Shown here piece after piece: positions 1-10,894 of a stretch of DNA of 64,000 bases (its first letter is position 1; the number at the start of each line of letters is the position of its first letter). This stretch comes from Phlyctochytrium arcticum (Eukaryota; Chytridiomycota; Chytridiomycetes; Chytridiales; Chytridiaceae). The stretch covers positions 248,001 to 312,000 of the forward strand of contig JAHLKI010000030.1 in assembly GCA_025602905.1 (NCBI GenBank). Reading direction: 5' to 3'. Made by a program: the position numbers and the translations under genes. Below the pieces are notes generated by a model, which saw only the letters and a list, made by a program, of their open reading frames with translations, ran no database searches and was not told the origin of the DNA.

Positions 1-145
1 AACGTCTGCTGCGATTACATGGAGCTGCTCAACGCTTCGCCATCAGTTTTCTAAATGGTGATGCTCGTAGCATTGATGAACTACAAGACTTTTGCGACCG
101 CGCTCATCAAGAATTCCGGAGAGTTGAGAACCCCGACCAATCCGC

Positions 146-322
146 GGGGGGGGGGGGGGCACGTCCGTCGCCTGCGTAAATTTGTAAACCAAGATCCTCC
201 TGGAGATCCTGTAGATTCTGAGCGACATGACAGACATGACAAAAGAGACGCCCGTGTCGCTGCTGGATGAGTACATCCTCCCAACCCTTAGCTCTTTTCG
301 ACCAATCCCGGGGGGGGGGGGG
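146..322. repeat. Two long poly-G tracts behind a shared motif
   Basis: A run of 14 G occupies 146-159 and a run of 13 G occupies 310-322. Each is preceded by a similar short sequence (CGACCAATCC followed by C or GC), so the two tracts look like copies of one G-rich unit 164 bp apart. They could be real G-quadruplex-prone sequence or an assembly artefact, because homopolymers of this length are error-prone. No coding function is claimed. Confidence 0.8.
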
Positions 323-871
323 CGCACTTCATCAACTTAATCGGCGTCCTATCCTCCCTGCTACGCATGTCCTGCATCTCGGACCATCAGCTCCCAACCC
401 GTACATCCTGGCAATCACTATCCCTGTCATCCGCCCGGTCATTGGCATCGACTTTGGGCAGCGATTTCAAGCAGTGGCTGTACGAGATGGTGTGGCCAGT
501 GAAAGCGGATTTGGCTCGAGCGCAAGGGGACAATACCGCAGCCCGTCAGCAGAACCGCGTGAATCGCCGTCAGAACATCACGAGGATGCAGGGGCGGCAG
601 TAGCGGCAGTACAGGGAGTTATCCAAGTCGGCTTGGTTTGAAAGAAAACACGCGGCTCGGGTTGCAGCATCGCAACCATAAAAGGTGAGAGAAGCAGAGC
701 CCAGGATTGTCAGTAAACCAATATAACTCAATTCTTTATGTTTATTCAGGCAATTGCGAGGCCAAAATGATGCCCTAGCGACTGGGGCGCGTATGCTGAT
801 CCGCACCCACTCTGCTAGTGAGAGCCTTGCTAGTCAACCAAAGCATGAGCTCACTATCTTTCAAGACTAGA

Positions 872-1481
872 GGCTGAGACCAAGTTACTCGGTAGCCGTA
901 TCATTGCTGATGCGGTCACGTACATCCGTCGAAGTGGATACGAGTTTATTCAGCTTGGGATTGACGAAGTCCATTTGGCACTCTGCTGGGACGCAACCCG
1001 AGTTTTCGCCCATATGAGATCTCACGATGAGGAAACGGCGCAACAAGGCCGGCATCTCTTGTGTATAATGGATTTATCCATCGTAAACTCAAACCTATCT
1101 GGTGAGCAGGGTCCCATATGTCCTCAGATTGATCCCGCGGTGAGGGAAGATGCCCTCAAATCCCTTAAGCGTTACCCTGAGTTGGCAGATGTTGGTCATG
1201 GAGTTTACCCGAAGTGTGGAAGGTGTCCACAGGGACATTTTCGTTGTCTAGCGGAAGCCGTTTTTGAATCTAGGAAACTGCTGCGTTATTTGCAACCGGA
1301 GAATTTTCGGGATGGGCGCGTGTACGTAGCATACGTATCGGACGCTCTGGTTACCATTACATCTGTCACCCCAACCCTCCGCGCTGATGCCATCTTCTGG
1401 ATTTTGGACTCTGCTGAGCAAATGTTTGATCTGCGACCTTCGACGTTGGAAAAGCTTTGTACACCGGACTGCGAATGGTGA
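872..1481 (+). CDS. Unrecognised coding remnant, partial
   Basis: An open frame runs uninterrupted from about 872 to a stop at 1481 (about 200 codons); the first ATG in it is unclear. The product has a Cys-rich patch (CGRCPQGHFRC, near 1215-1250) and mixed helix-like sequence, but I do not recognise the family. Upstream, at 690-750, there is a plausible intron end (TTATTCAG), and a separate frame at about 420-490 reads VIGIDFGQRF. That motif resembles phosphate-binding loops of Hsp70-type ATPases and also RuvC-type nucleases, too short to choose. The pieces may be exons of one gene or a decayed copy. Nothing nearby fixes a role. Confidence 0.3.
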
Positions 1482-2522
1482 CCTACCTGCGCGATGTCGT
1501 GTCTGCGCATGAGATCAAAGTCAGCAATCTTTCGAAGCAAAGTCCTCCGGCCGGGACCTTCACATTACTGTCATAAGTTATTAGGGAGCTGTTTAAATGT
1601 CCGGCCTTTGTTTTGTTAAATATACGCTCTGTGAAATGGACGCTTCTCTGCCTTCTTCATCAGACTTTTTTCCTCAGCAATACTGTACATGCAGATGACG
1701 ACGCAGTAGCGTCAAGATAGAGTCTCACACCCTTCATCAAATCCTTTTCTTCCAAAGTTAGTTATACAACTTGAAGTGACCCTCCACCCAAGACTACAAA
1801 TTTGCCCACTCCCACTTTATAGTTGTTGCCGTTCAATGCCCGACCATATTTGCGATTGGCAGCTATCCTCCAAGCATTGTAGGGATGGGCTCTTCAGACA
1901 GCGATGGTATCTTCTCAGATAAGAGTAACAATTTATTTTAGCATAAGAGAAAGGTTAATTTCTCCATTTTTCTTGAAATGGCCCGGAGTCACCAGACGTT
2001 GCCTTCTGCAAGCATGGAGGAACATCAACCCGGTCAATGAAAGGCGTACTTACAAAAACTGTCCAACAGCAATTCCCGATAAACTTGCTCATAAATTCAA
2101 GATCCAAATACGAATAACCTTCATGAAGTTAGAGTTATGCTTGATCCACATTTCCTGGCTCACATATAGGAGAGCGTAATCGCCTGAGTATAATTCGGGA
2201 CCCAGAGGCCAGGCCAAAATGACAGTGACAAATCACGCCTCGGACGTGTCGCGCTGTTTGCTGCTCGGTTGCGCTGTCCCCTGGAGTCGTTTCAGCTTGC
2301 CCAGAAAGTGTCAAAAATGGCTATGCCACACTCAAAGCGCAAGAGTGAGCAAGGAAGATGAATCCACAAGGGATCTTGGTAGGAAAATTCTGGGGAGGGG
2401 TATGTCCAAGCATCAGTCAGAACGTCCGCTCCCGGACTTTCTTCGTGCGGCCATATAAGATTCTTGGAATATTTTTGGACCACGCTCGTCCAAAGACTTT
2501 GGCATCTGTGTCTTGGTGAACT
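1482..2522. other. Intergenic, nothing recognised
   Basis: About 1 kb with only short frames and no recognisable protein or RNA. The last part is presumably the promoter of the downstream esterase gene; no clear TATA box was found. Confidence 0.6.
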
Positions 2523-4103
2523 ATGCGATCTACACGCTGGCACGTTGCCGCCAAAGGCATATTACAAATTCTCCTCTTTGTCGCTACATTCCGCGCATCA
2601 CTGGCAGTACCATTAGTTCCGCCAATAGCTCAATCAGTCTCGGGAACGTTTGCCAAAAAAGTTAGTGATTGCCCAGCTTTACCCAAACGCGAAGGTGGCC
2701 CAAGGGATGTGTACGGTAAGTAGCCCGTTGTGATTTGTTAGCATTTTGTCAATGCACTAATACGTCAATGATATCGCCAGATCTGCGACCAGATGATTTC
2801 AAGGCCGTCATGGCATTAGGGGACAGCATTGTTGCCGGGTTGGCTGCCAAGGTACTTTAATTCTGCACACAACAGCATCCCCCAACAGCCGAACTAAATC
2901 TGTTTTCATAGAATCCTGCATCGGATGACCCGCCTACACAATTCGCGACCGAGTATCGCGGGATCTCCTTCGCATTAGGCGGCGACAATGGAGCGCCAAC
3001 CCTTGCCAACTTTCTGCGGCAGTACTCGCCGGGGCTCGAGGGATCATCTACCGGAGAACGATTGATCAAGGTACACTTTGGCTCTGCCTATATGACGATC
3101 ACTTTTCCTGACGAATATCCACCAGGTATGTTATGGTATACTCTGCCCGTGGATTCCGGGTGGTCGGGAGGACGGCTACAACATTGCCCGTAGCGGGGCA
3201 ATGGTATCGAATCTCGACCGAGAAGCGGATGCGCTGATTGGAGTAGTCAACAAGTCTACAACACTCAAAGTCAAAGAAGACTGGAAGGTAAAGTACTTGG
3301 AGGGCTTGGTGCTGCGCTCTTGGTCATGCTTGATGCTGACGTTTTGACAATGACAGTTTTTGAATATTATGATTGGACCAAACGATCTATGCTACTCGTG
3401 CGTCAAAAGCCTCACGGGCGATGAGTACGAAGACACCATGCGAAAACTGATCGAAAAGCTGCGCAAGGCGTTCCCTCGCACGGTAAGACCATTACCCAGT
3501 TTCTCCTATTTGGACTGTCCCTACTTCTACCCGTCAACCGAATCTAAGCCCCTCTTTCTCTTTGATAATACAGGTTATATACGCACAAACCCTCTTCAGA
3601 GTTTCGGACCTGTACCAGCTAACTAAATCCGATCCTCACTGTCAACAAATCCGCAAGTTTGGCCTGGGTGTAACTTGCCCGTGTGCCCTTATAGGGAATA
3701 ACGACGCCCGTGCCAAGATGGATGAAGATGGGCGGACGTGGAACGAGCGCTTGATCAAGTTGGGTCAAGAGTATGAAGGGAAATACGCGGATTTCGCCTT
3801 GATTGTGGATCAAGGGACGGGCAATACTCCTCCGGTAAGATACCGCCCCCTTCCCCCGAACTAACTTGGCATCCAAAATACGACTCTAATCCTATTTTGC
3901 TCTCGAAGCTATCTTTCCCCATCGATCAGATCTCCAAAGTGGATTGTTTCCACCCCGGCCAAGCGATGCACGAATTCATTGCAAAGTCGCTATGGGCAAA
4001 CCTATTCCGCCCTGCCGAATCCAAACTCACATCTTACAATATTTCCGATACATCCCTAGTGTATTGCCCCAACCCAACAGATCGCATCCAAGTTCCGCTT
4101 TAG
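2523..4103 (+). CDS. Secreted GDSL esterase / phospholipase B-like
   Basis: Predicted seven-exon gene: 2523-2715, 2781-2851, 2912-3070, 3171-3287, 3357-3482, 3574-3834 and 3909-4103, all phases agreeing, giving 373 residues. Exon 3 could instead run to 3124 before a 46-nt intron. The start is the first ATG and is followed by a hydrophobic signal peptide ending near LAVP (residue about 30), so the product is probably exported. Block I of the SGNH/GDSL fold is seen as ALGDSIVAG, with the nucleophile Ser. The ARSGAM and GPNDLC blocks (oxyanion Gly and Asn) follow, and DCFHPG near the C-terminus supplies the catalytic Asp and His. The order matches phospholipase B1-type lipases, which deacylate phospholipids. 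The substrate is inferred from the family only. Confidence 0.85.
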
Positions 4104-4370
4104 AGTACGCGGCAAAACCCGTAATTTTATAGAACAGCTGCTTCTGTTCGTACTAGAATCACATATAGAATTGATAGCCTATACCCTGTTTGGTCTTTTC
4201 AAATCAACGATAATCCAACGCCGTGAGAACCATCGCCTGCAAGGCCTCCCAATATATGAATGCCAAATCGTTGAACACGTGACGTACGCATCAAAAACAC
4301 CAAAAAACTTTCCAGACGCGTCGGACGCGTCAACTTTCTCTCCCAAACCCCATCGAATAACGAAACCATA

Positions 4371-5285
4371 ATGACAGTCGCTTCTTCTCCACTGACCATC
4401 CGCTCCAAATGCGCCATTCTCGGTATGTCTAACAGCGTCTCATTTCTTTAACTACCACATCCGATCACTAACCCACAAAATCTGCAGGCCCACCCGGCGT
4501 TGGCAAAACGGCCCTCACACAAATGTTTCATTCAGATGGAACACAGTATCCCAAGACTTATGCCATGGTGCGTTTTGACCTAACCCCATACATACCCTTG
4601 TTGCCCGATCTAAAAACCATGGTAGACCCTCCACGCCGACATCCACACCAAAACCGTCCAAATCCCAGACACAACCGCATCCGTTGAATTGTATTTGATG
4701 GATATAGGCGGCTCAGATCTCTTCATGGACCTGTTGGACAAATACGTGCGTATACATCAAAAAACAGTCCAAAACGTGTAGCAATGGGACTGATTGTTTG
4801 GGGGAAAAGAAATAGATTTTGGACACGACGTGTTTTGCCCTCGTTTTCGATATCACGTCCCGAGAATCTTTTTCGGGGTTGCAGAAGTGGATTGGAGTGA
4901 TTAGGAACAAGGCGCCGTACTTGAAGGATGCGCCATCCCATGGTAATCTGACTTTGCCTACCTTCTTTCCCTTGACTGTGCTTAACACTTTTGTGTGTTG
5001 GCAGGTGTTTTGATTGGCAATAAGCTCGAGCAGGCATCTCGCCGAGTCGTTTCTACCCGCGAAGGCGAAGAGTTTGCCAAAGTGGCCGGGCTAGCCTATT
5101 TTGAGACTTCGGCGGTAATGTCAAACATGATTTGATTAATTTGACATCCCGTATTAAGATGAAACTTTTTCTAGGCAACGAATACGGACGTCGAAGCTCC
5201 GTTCTACTACTTGTCGGCGGCCGCCCACGAATACTTTTTGGAGTGCGTGAGCGGGTTCAAAACCATCTCTGATGCCATCTCGTAA
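4371..5285 (+). CDS. IFT27: Intraflagellar transport protein IFT27 (Rab-like GTPase)
   Basis: Six exons (4371-4422, 4488-4567, 4626-4745, 4816-4942, 5005-5114, 5175-5285) join in phase to a 199-residue small GTPase. The P-loop reads GPPGVGKTALTQ, followed by FHSDG as in IFT27/RABL4. The switch II area reads MDIGGSDLF, the base-recognition motif is GNKLE instead of the usual NKxD, and ETSA forms the G5 loop. VEAPFYYL near the C-terminus is typical of IFT27 rather than of a Rab, and there is no C-terminal prenylation cysteine. IFT27 pairs with IFT25 in IFT complex B in cilia and flagella, so this gene is the best evidence that the organism makes flagellated zoospores. Two introns use GTGCGT donors. 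The 3' end faces PMR1. Confidence 0.9.
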
Positions 5286-5336
5286 TTTCCCACCGACCAA
5301 AAAGCAGTGTTTCGTGTATATACAGTCAATTTCATG

Positions 5337-8300
5337 TTATACCACATCTTCCCCTCGTCCCTTCCCACTTTCACCACTTATCCTCATGATTAAATACCAA
5401 ATCCTATATACCCCATGTAACAGCACGGCTTTTATCCTACTCACAAAGCTCCTCGGGCCAAGGCCCCTCCACCCCGCACTTCTCCTCCCAAATGCAGAAC
5501 TCGACGACTCAGTGTTGGAAAGATAGAGGTACTTGAACCCTTCGTCCACACCCACAATCATCCCCGCCACCCCAACCAACCCCGCCCACTCTCCCAATGT
5601 CAGGTCTGTTGTCCGAAATATGGATTGGAGAGGCGACCAGTGGACAACCAGGATTTGGACTAGGACGCAGGATGCGCTGGCGAGGTTGAAGAGGGGGTTG
5701 GTGAATAGGCCTAATGAGCGCGGGATGGATCGGGTTGGGGAGCGGCAGGTCAAGGCGTTGAAGAGGGAGAACAGGATAAATACGGTGAATGTCTAAATAC
5801 CGTCGTTAGTATGCCGCCTTATAACGATCAACATCATTCATGTAATAGAAAAACGCACCATAGTGGTTCCCCTCCTCCGTCCTTCATCTCCATTCTCCTC
5901 ATCATCACCATCCCCAACCACCCTTGAATAAACTCCCATGGTCCCCACAAAGACCACAAATGCCGATCCCAGCACTCGCCCAACCAACTCCCGCGTCACA
6001 ATCGGTTCATTCGGATCCCGAGGTGGTCGTTTCATTACATCCGGATCAACGGGCTCAACTCCCAGAGACTGGGCTACAGGGCCATCACAAATAATATCTA
6101 GTCCAAAACCGTCAGTTTACGGGAGAAATGTGAACGGAAAGAGATTACGCACTTATCCACAGAATCTGCATGGCGTTTAATGGATTGGGCATATCCAAAA
6201 CCGTCGAAACGGCAATCAAACTGAGCGCAGCAATACTCGTGGATAGCTGGAACCGCAGGAAATTCTGGATATTGTAAAATATCGATTTCCCTTCTTCAAT
6301 TGCGTACAGCACCGTTGCTAAAATGAAAATGGTGTCAGTCCCCTTGATAGAGTTGGAAAGAGAGTGGGTTGGGGAACTTGCCAAAATCATCGTTGACGAG
6401 AATCATGTCGGCGGCTTCTTTTGCTACATCCGTTCCGCTTTTGCCCATACTGATCCCAATATCCTGCAACAAAAACGTCAGTACGTACATCGTAGGTTGG
6501 TTATGGCGACGGCCTTACCGCTAAGCGTAATGCAGGTGCATCATTCACTATGCCAAAAACCGTATCAGTAAGACACGGAGAACGGAAAAAGCAGAGAGAG
6601 CATATACGTACCTCCATCTCCCGTCATAGCGACCACCCCACCTCGAGCCTGTAATGCTCTGACAATGACCATTTTATGGCGAGGTGTAGCCCGATAAAAG
6701 ACGGTTGTCCGCGAAACACGTTCAATCATGTCTTGTTCTGAGAGCGAGTCCAGGGATGTGCCGGCGAGGGTTGTGGGTGGGGGTAATCCGAGCTGACCCG
6801 CAATAGCTGTAGCTGTTCCCTCTGTCAAAAAAAAGTAACTGTGAGATATGGGGGCCTTGACAAGAGGATGTTAAGAACATTACCCGAATCACCCGTGATC
6901 ATTACGACTCTTACTCCTCCGCGGCTCATCGTCCGAATGGCGTCGGGGACTCCAGGGCGAGGAGGATCCACCATACCCACAAAGCCAACCAAACTCAGGC
7001 TCTCCATCCTATCCCCAACCGCACAAAACACAATCCGTAAACCGCGACGAGCACAATCGTTGGCTGCTTGTATAACGGTTTGGACAGTAGAGGTCTCGAG
7101 GGGACGGCATGGTTCGGATGGAGAGTAAAAGTATGTTGTGCAAAGTTGGAGAAGAGGCTCTTGGGCGCCTTTCACATAGTATTTAGGTGCTGCGAGTGGG
7201 GTTTTGGGTGAGGCGAGAGGTGATGTAGGTGTGAGCGCAGAGACAATAGGACGGGCTTGGACGAGCATATATTTTTGTTCAGAGTTGAAGGGCATTTCCG
7301 ATATCCTCTCATATGCCTGAGAACAAGCAAATTAGGACATGTTTTTTTTTTGTTTTACGGAAAAATAACTTACTCCACGCTCATCTCCTATCCCCGCAGT
7401 ATCCGCCACCTCCAAAAACGCAATATCGGTAGGTTGCCCGACTAAATGGCCCGTCTCATCCCGCTGGGCATTATTACACAGCATCCCAATCCGTAACAAA
7501 AGATTTGATGCCGGCAATTGAAATATTGTCCGATTGCTCAGAGTTACGTTCTCGGAAATATCGTGAAGGGATTGGTGGGCGAGCGTGTAAACGGTCGTTA
7601 TCGTCATTTTGTTTAGAGTCAGTGTTCCGGTTTTATCGGCACAAATGACATTGACGCTGCCGAGGGCTTCAACAGCGGGAAGTTTCTTTACAATGGCGTG
7701 GCGGTCGGCCATGCGTAGAACACCAAGTGCGAGGGTGACTGTCACGACAATGGGTAGGCCCTCAGGGATGGCCGCGACCGCCAGACTGACGGCAATGGTA
7801 AACATGTCTAGCCACTGTCGTCCCTGCAGGATGCCAATAAGGGTGATGACGGCAATGATGCCGAATGAAAAAAAGGACAATTGTTTGCCCAGATGATCCA
7901 TCTTTTGTTGCAGTGGCGTTCGGCGGACCTCTACTTCCTTCATCATGGTGAAAACATGACCAAATTCGGTTTGTTTGCCAGTGCCAATGACTACTCCCGA
8001 TCCGCGTCCTAACCATCATTCAAATTCAGCCAAAGCGCTACAAGTCTTGATCAGGAGAGATGCCATACCGTTACGAACCAGGGTGCCCATAAAGGCAACG
8101 TTGCGGCGTTCGGCGAGGGGTAATTCAGCACTGGAGGCAACAATGACATCGCAATGTTTTCGACATGGTTCGTTTTCACCCGTCAGACTGGACTCGTCAA
8201 TGGTGAGGTCGTAGGCCGTCGCAAGACGGGTATCGGCGGGGATGCGGTCGCCGGTGGAGAACTGGACAATATCGCCAGGGACTAGAGTTGTTGCTAGGAG

Positions 8301-8840
8301 AGTTGACGTATGCCCATCTCTAGACAGGATCGAATCAGTTCGAGCTATGAGAAGGAAGGTGGGGTGAAGATGAGTGGTTTCCTACCGCAGGACATGACAG
8401 TAATGTGGAACGAGTTTGTTGAGAGCCTCAAGAGACTTTTCAGACCGGTATTCCTGGACGAATGCAACAGTCACAACAATGACAACGGCAAGAGTGATGC
8501 TAACGGCATCATCGTATTGACCCAGGGCAACCGAGACAAGAGCCGACGCGCCCAAGAGCATAATCAAAGGGTTACGAAACTGCTCGCCGAATTTGCTCCA
8601 TAGACTTTCGCCCTCTTCCACCGTCAGCTCATTGTGGCCCGTAATGCTTGCCCGGTAGGTGGCTTCGGACGAGGACAGGCCTGTGGAAAGAGAGGTTTGA
8701 AGGGTGGCGATTGTTTCCGCCAGGTCGGTGGTTGCATGGTGGGCAGAGGGTGTTGTGTGATTGGTAGGAGTGAGGAGTGGGTAGGTAGGCGAAAAGTGGG
8801 TTAGAGGGGCCGTTCGCATGGAGGCCATCTTCTCTGTCAT
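5337..8840 (-). CDS. PMR1: Golgi Ca2+/Mn2+ P-type ATPase, PMR1/SPCA type
   Basis: About nine exons on the minus strand encode a P2A-type cation pump of roughly 950 residues. Visible landmarks in order are the N-terminal actuator region, TGE (SSLTGENEP), the M4 segment [18 protein letters not shown], the phosphorylation site ADKTGTLT, the nucleotide-binding KGAQEP, the hinge TGDSG, GDGVNDAPAL (spliced within), and [13 protein letters not shown] before M5. PEGLP, LGVLRM and the short C-terminus match secretory-pathway pumps (yeast PMR1, animal ATP2C1) rather than SERCA. Such pumps load the Golgi with Ca2+ and Mn2+. The ATG at 8840 is the first in frame. One intron (6318-6381) has a GC donor (G|GCAAGT) instead of GT, and another uses GTGCGT. 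Many membrane segments are seen, as expected. Confidence 0.93.
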
Positions 8841-9175
8841 GGCGCAAAAGTCTGCTCTTCTACTAGTACGAATGCATGTCCTAATATTATAGATCTTGGG
8901 ATGCTGAAAGAGCCCCTAATGTTGCAATCTTCTCAAGTCAAGCCGAGTTCCCCTTAACAGTGCGTGCTTGCCGAGTCTGTTCCCAAGTCCGTATACCAAA
9001 CCCTTCGTTCCGATGCCTTTCGATCGAAGATGCGCTGCTCAAAATCACCAGTCGGAAATCAGGTCGGAAATTTGGCCTTCAAGGTTTCGCAACGCGTATC
9101 TGACGATCTCCCCCCAGAAATCTTCCTATAGAGGATCTTTCCCTGGACAAACCCGCAACTATCGCCACTGAAACT
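8841..9175. promoter_or_regulatory. Probable divergent promoter
   Basis: Lies between the start of PMR1 (minus) and a possible small gene (plus). No clear TATA box; assigned by position only. Confidence 0.3.
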
Positions 9176-9464
9176 ATGGAGGACCTGCTAACTGCCATGG
9201 ACGTGGGATCTCTGCCGCCCGAGTATGTCTTTGTGGGCAAATGCATCCTTTTCACGCAGTCCTTGTGACGGGCTGGATTTGCTGATACTCCATTCCTTCC
9301 GCCACCGTTGATGGTGCTTCCCTTTGCCTATGACTGCCCTTTGCGTCTCACCATCGTGGATTACTCCTGCAATGACTTGCAGCCCGCAAGACCTCACAAA
9401 AATTGGCAAGAACATCGATGAGCGCAACAGTTCCCATTTTATGAGATGCTTTCCTGAGGGATGA
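9176..9464 (+). CDS. Possible 56-residue spliced protein
   Basis: Two exons, 9176-9264 and 9383-9464, flank a plausible 118-nt intron (GTGACG donor, CTTGCAG acceptor) and join in phase. The product begins MEDLLTAMDVGSLPPEYVFV and ends in a frame with balanced charged and hydrophobic residues. No family is recognised and no signal peptide is seen. It lies between the PMR1 start and the cyclin 3' end. The reading rests only on matching phase and composition, so chance is possible. Confidence 0.33.
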
Positions 9465-9595
9465 GATGATGAAAAATCAAGAGGAAATGGTGGGGAGTAT
9501 GAGATATCATTATTAAAAGGTAAAAAGTATAATAGTAGAGATGGTATGTACAAAAGCAAGGAGTTCAGGCGTAGATTAAGAGTTTTAAGGGTATT

Positions 9596-10894
9596 TTACA
9601 CCACAATGTTTCGGTGGTAAACTTGGTGGGTGTGGTGGTTGTGGTGGGATGGGTAGTAGGAGACGTAGGGATAGGATGGGTAGGAGAGAAGGCGGGCCGA
9701 ATGGGGGAGGTGGTGAAGGGGTGAAATGGGCGGAGATGGAATCATCATCATGAGGTTGGATGAGGGTGGTCGAGAGGTGGTTCCAGACGTGGCATTGAGT
9801 TGAGCAGGGGAAGGAGTGGGCAATGACTCCATAAACTCTTCCAACTCGCCCACAAATTCCCAAAACTCGTCGCTGCCGACAAAGACCCTCCACTCCAATT
9901 TCCCCAAAAATTCCCGCTCCATGACATTAATCTCGTCCCCTGGGATCCCACAGACCCGTTCCCACGTCTTGTTGGTATAGGTATGATCACACGTGCATTT
10001 CATGGCCGTAAGGAGGGCACAGACGAGTAAGCGGCATTCGGAGCCGGGAGCGCCGGTCAGGGTTGGGTGGGCGATCGTGAGGCGGTGGATGAGGCGGAGG
10101 GCGTAGAGGATGGTGGAAGTTGGGAGGGAGGAGAGGGAGAGGGTTTTGTGGGTGAAGGAGAGGAATGAGGGTGGTGGGGTTGGCGATGAGGACGTGGAGT
10201 GCCAGATGCGGTGGATGTAGGTTGCGATGAGGACGGGGAGGGATGGGAGGTGGATGGTTGAGATGAGGGATTCGGGGGTGAAGAGCGTTTGTTTTGGTGG
10301 TGGTTGATGTGATGGTTGGTTTGGGGTAAAGTGGGGATGATGATGAGGAGGAGGAGCCAGGTAAGTGAGGATGGGAGGCGGAACTCCCATAGGTCCCGTC
10401 TTGCGTCGCTTTGTCACTGGCTCTGGGAGTACTGTCGGCCTCGATGTCAATGTTGATGTTGTCGGGGTCAAGGATGATGATGAAGCAGGAGATGAGGCGA
10501 GTGGTGATGAGCAGGGTGACGGAAGTGTTCTATGGCTCTTGCGGAATTTGGCAATACCCCCTCTTGTCTTGATCCGGTTCATTGCTTTCGCCTGTACGTT
10601 ATACGGGTAATTCACGGTGTGCTGCTGCCGGCGGGCGTCCTCTGTAACAGTCGAGTGGTGATGGTGGTGGTGGTGGTGGGCGGCGGCGCTCATCAGGTTC
10701 AGGTGTTGTGATGATGAGTGGACCAAGGGTTTTGATGGTTTCTCGGAATACATGTACATGGACGATCTGTGAGGAGGGTGCATCATCTTCATCGATTGAT
10801 TGTAGTGAAAGGAGGGGTGGTCGTTGTTCTTGTGGTTGTTGATTGTGGGGATGGCGGCAGCAAAGGCAGGCGGGGTTGCCAATGTAGGTCTCAT
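9596..10894 (-). CDS. Cyclin, Pho85 partner (PCL/Pho80-like) type
   Basis: Single-exon gene of 432 residues starting at the first ATG. The N-terminal 200 residues are low complexity, with a run of eight His near residue 75 and Pro/Ser/Thr-rich stretches. A cyclin box follows at about 205-360: LYALRLIHRL, then SECRLLVCALLTAMK, the aromatic-rich TYTNKTWERVCG, and INVMEREFLGKLEWRVFV. This spacing is typical of the PCL1/PCL2 subgroup, which activates the Pho85 kinase in cell-cycle and nutrient control. The C-terminal 70 residues are again low complexity. The exact partner kinase and role are inferred from the family. A long upstream region (10895-13080) without recognised genes may carry its regulation. 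Confidence 0.82.
   Translation of the reverse strand: MRPTLATPPAFAAAIPTINNHKNNDHPSFHYNQSMKMMHPPHRSSMYMYSEKPSKPLVHSSSQHLNLMSAAAHHHHHHHHSTVTEDARRQQHTVNYPYNVQAKAMNRIKTRGGIAKFRKSHRTLPSPCSSPLASSPASSSSLTPTTSTLTSRPTVLPEPVTKRRKTGPMGVPPPILTYLAPPPHHHPHFTPNQPSHQPPPKQTLFTPESLISTIHLPSLPVLIATYIHRIWHSTSSSPTPPPSFLSFTHKTLSLSSLPTSTILYALRLIHRLTIAHPTLTGAPGSECRLLVCALLTAMKCTCDHTYTNKTWERVCGIPGDEINVMEREFLGKLEWRVFVGSDEFWEFVGELEEFMESLPTPSPAQLNATSGTTSRPPSSNLMMMIPSPPISPLHHLPHSARLLSYPSYPYVSYYPSHHNHHTHQVYHRNIVV

Noticed and set aside
420..500. Fanzor/TnpB or Hsp70 start from the motif VIGIDFGQRF
   Set aside because: Only one short motif matches; no second catalytic motif, zinc finger or continuous frame follows.
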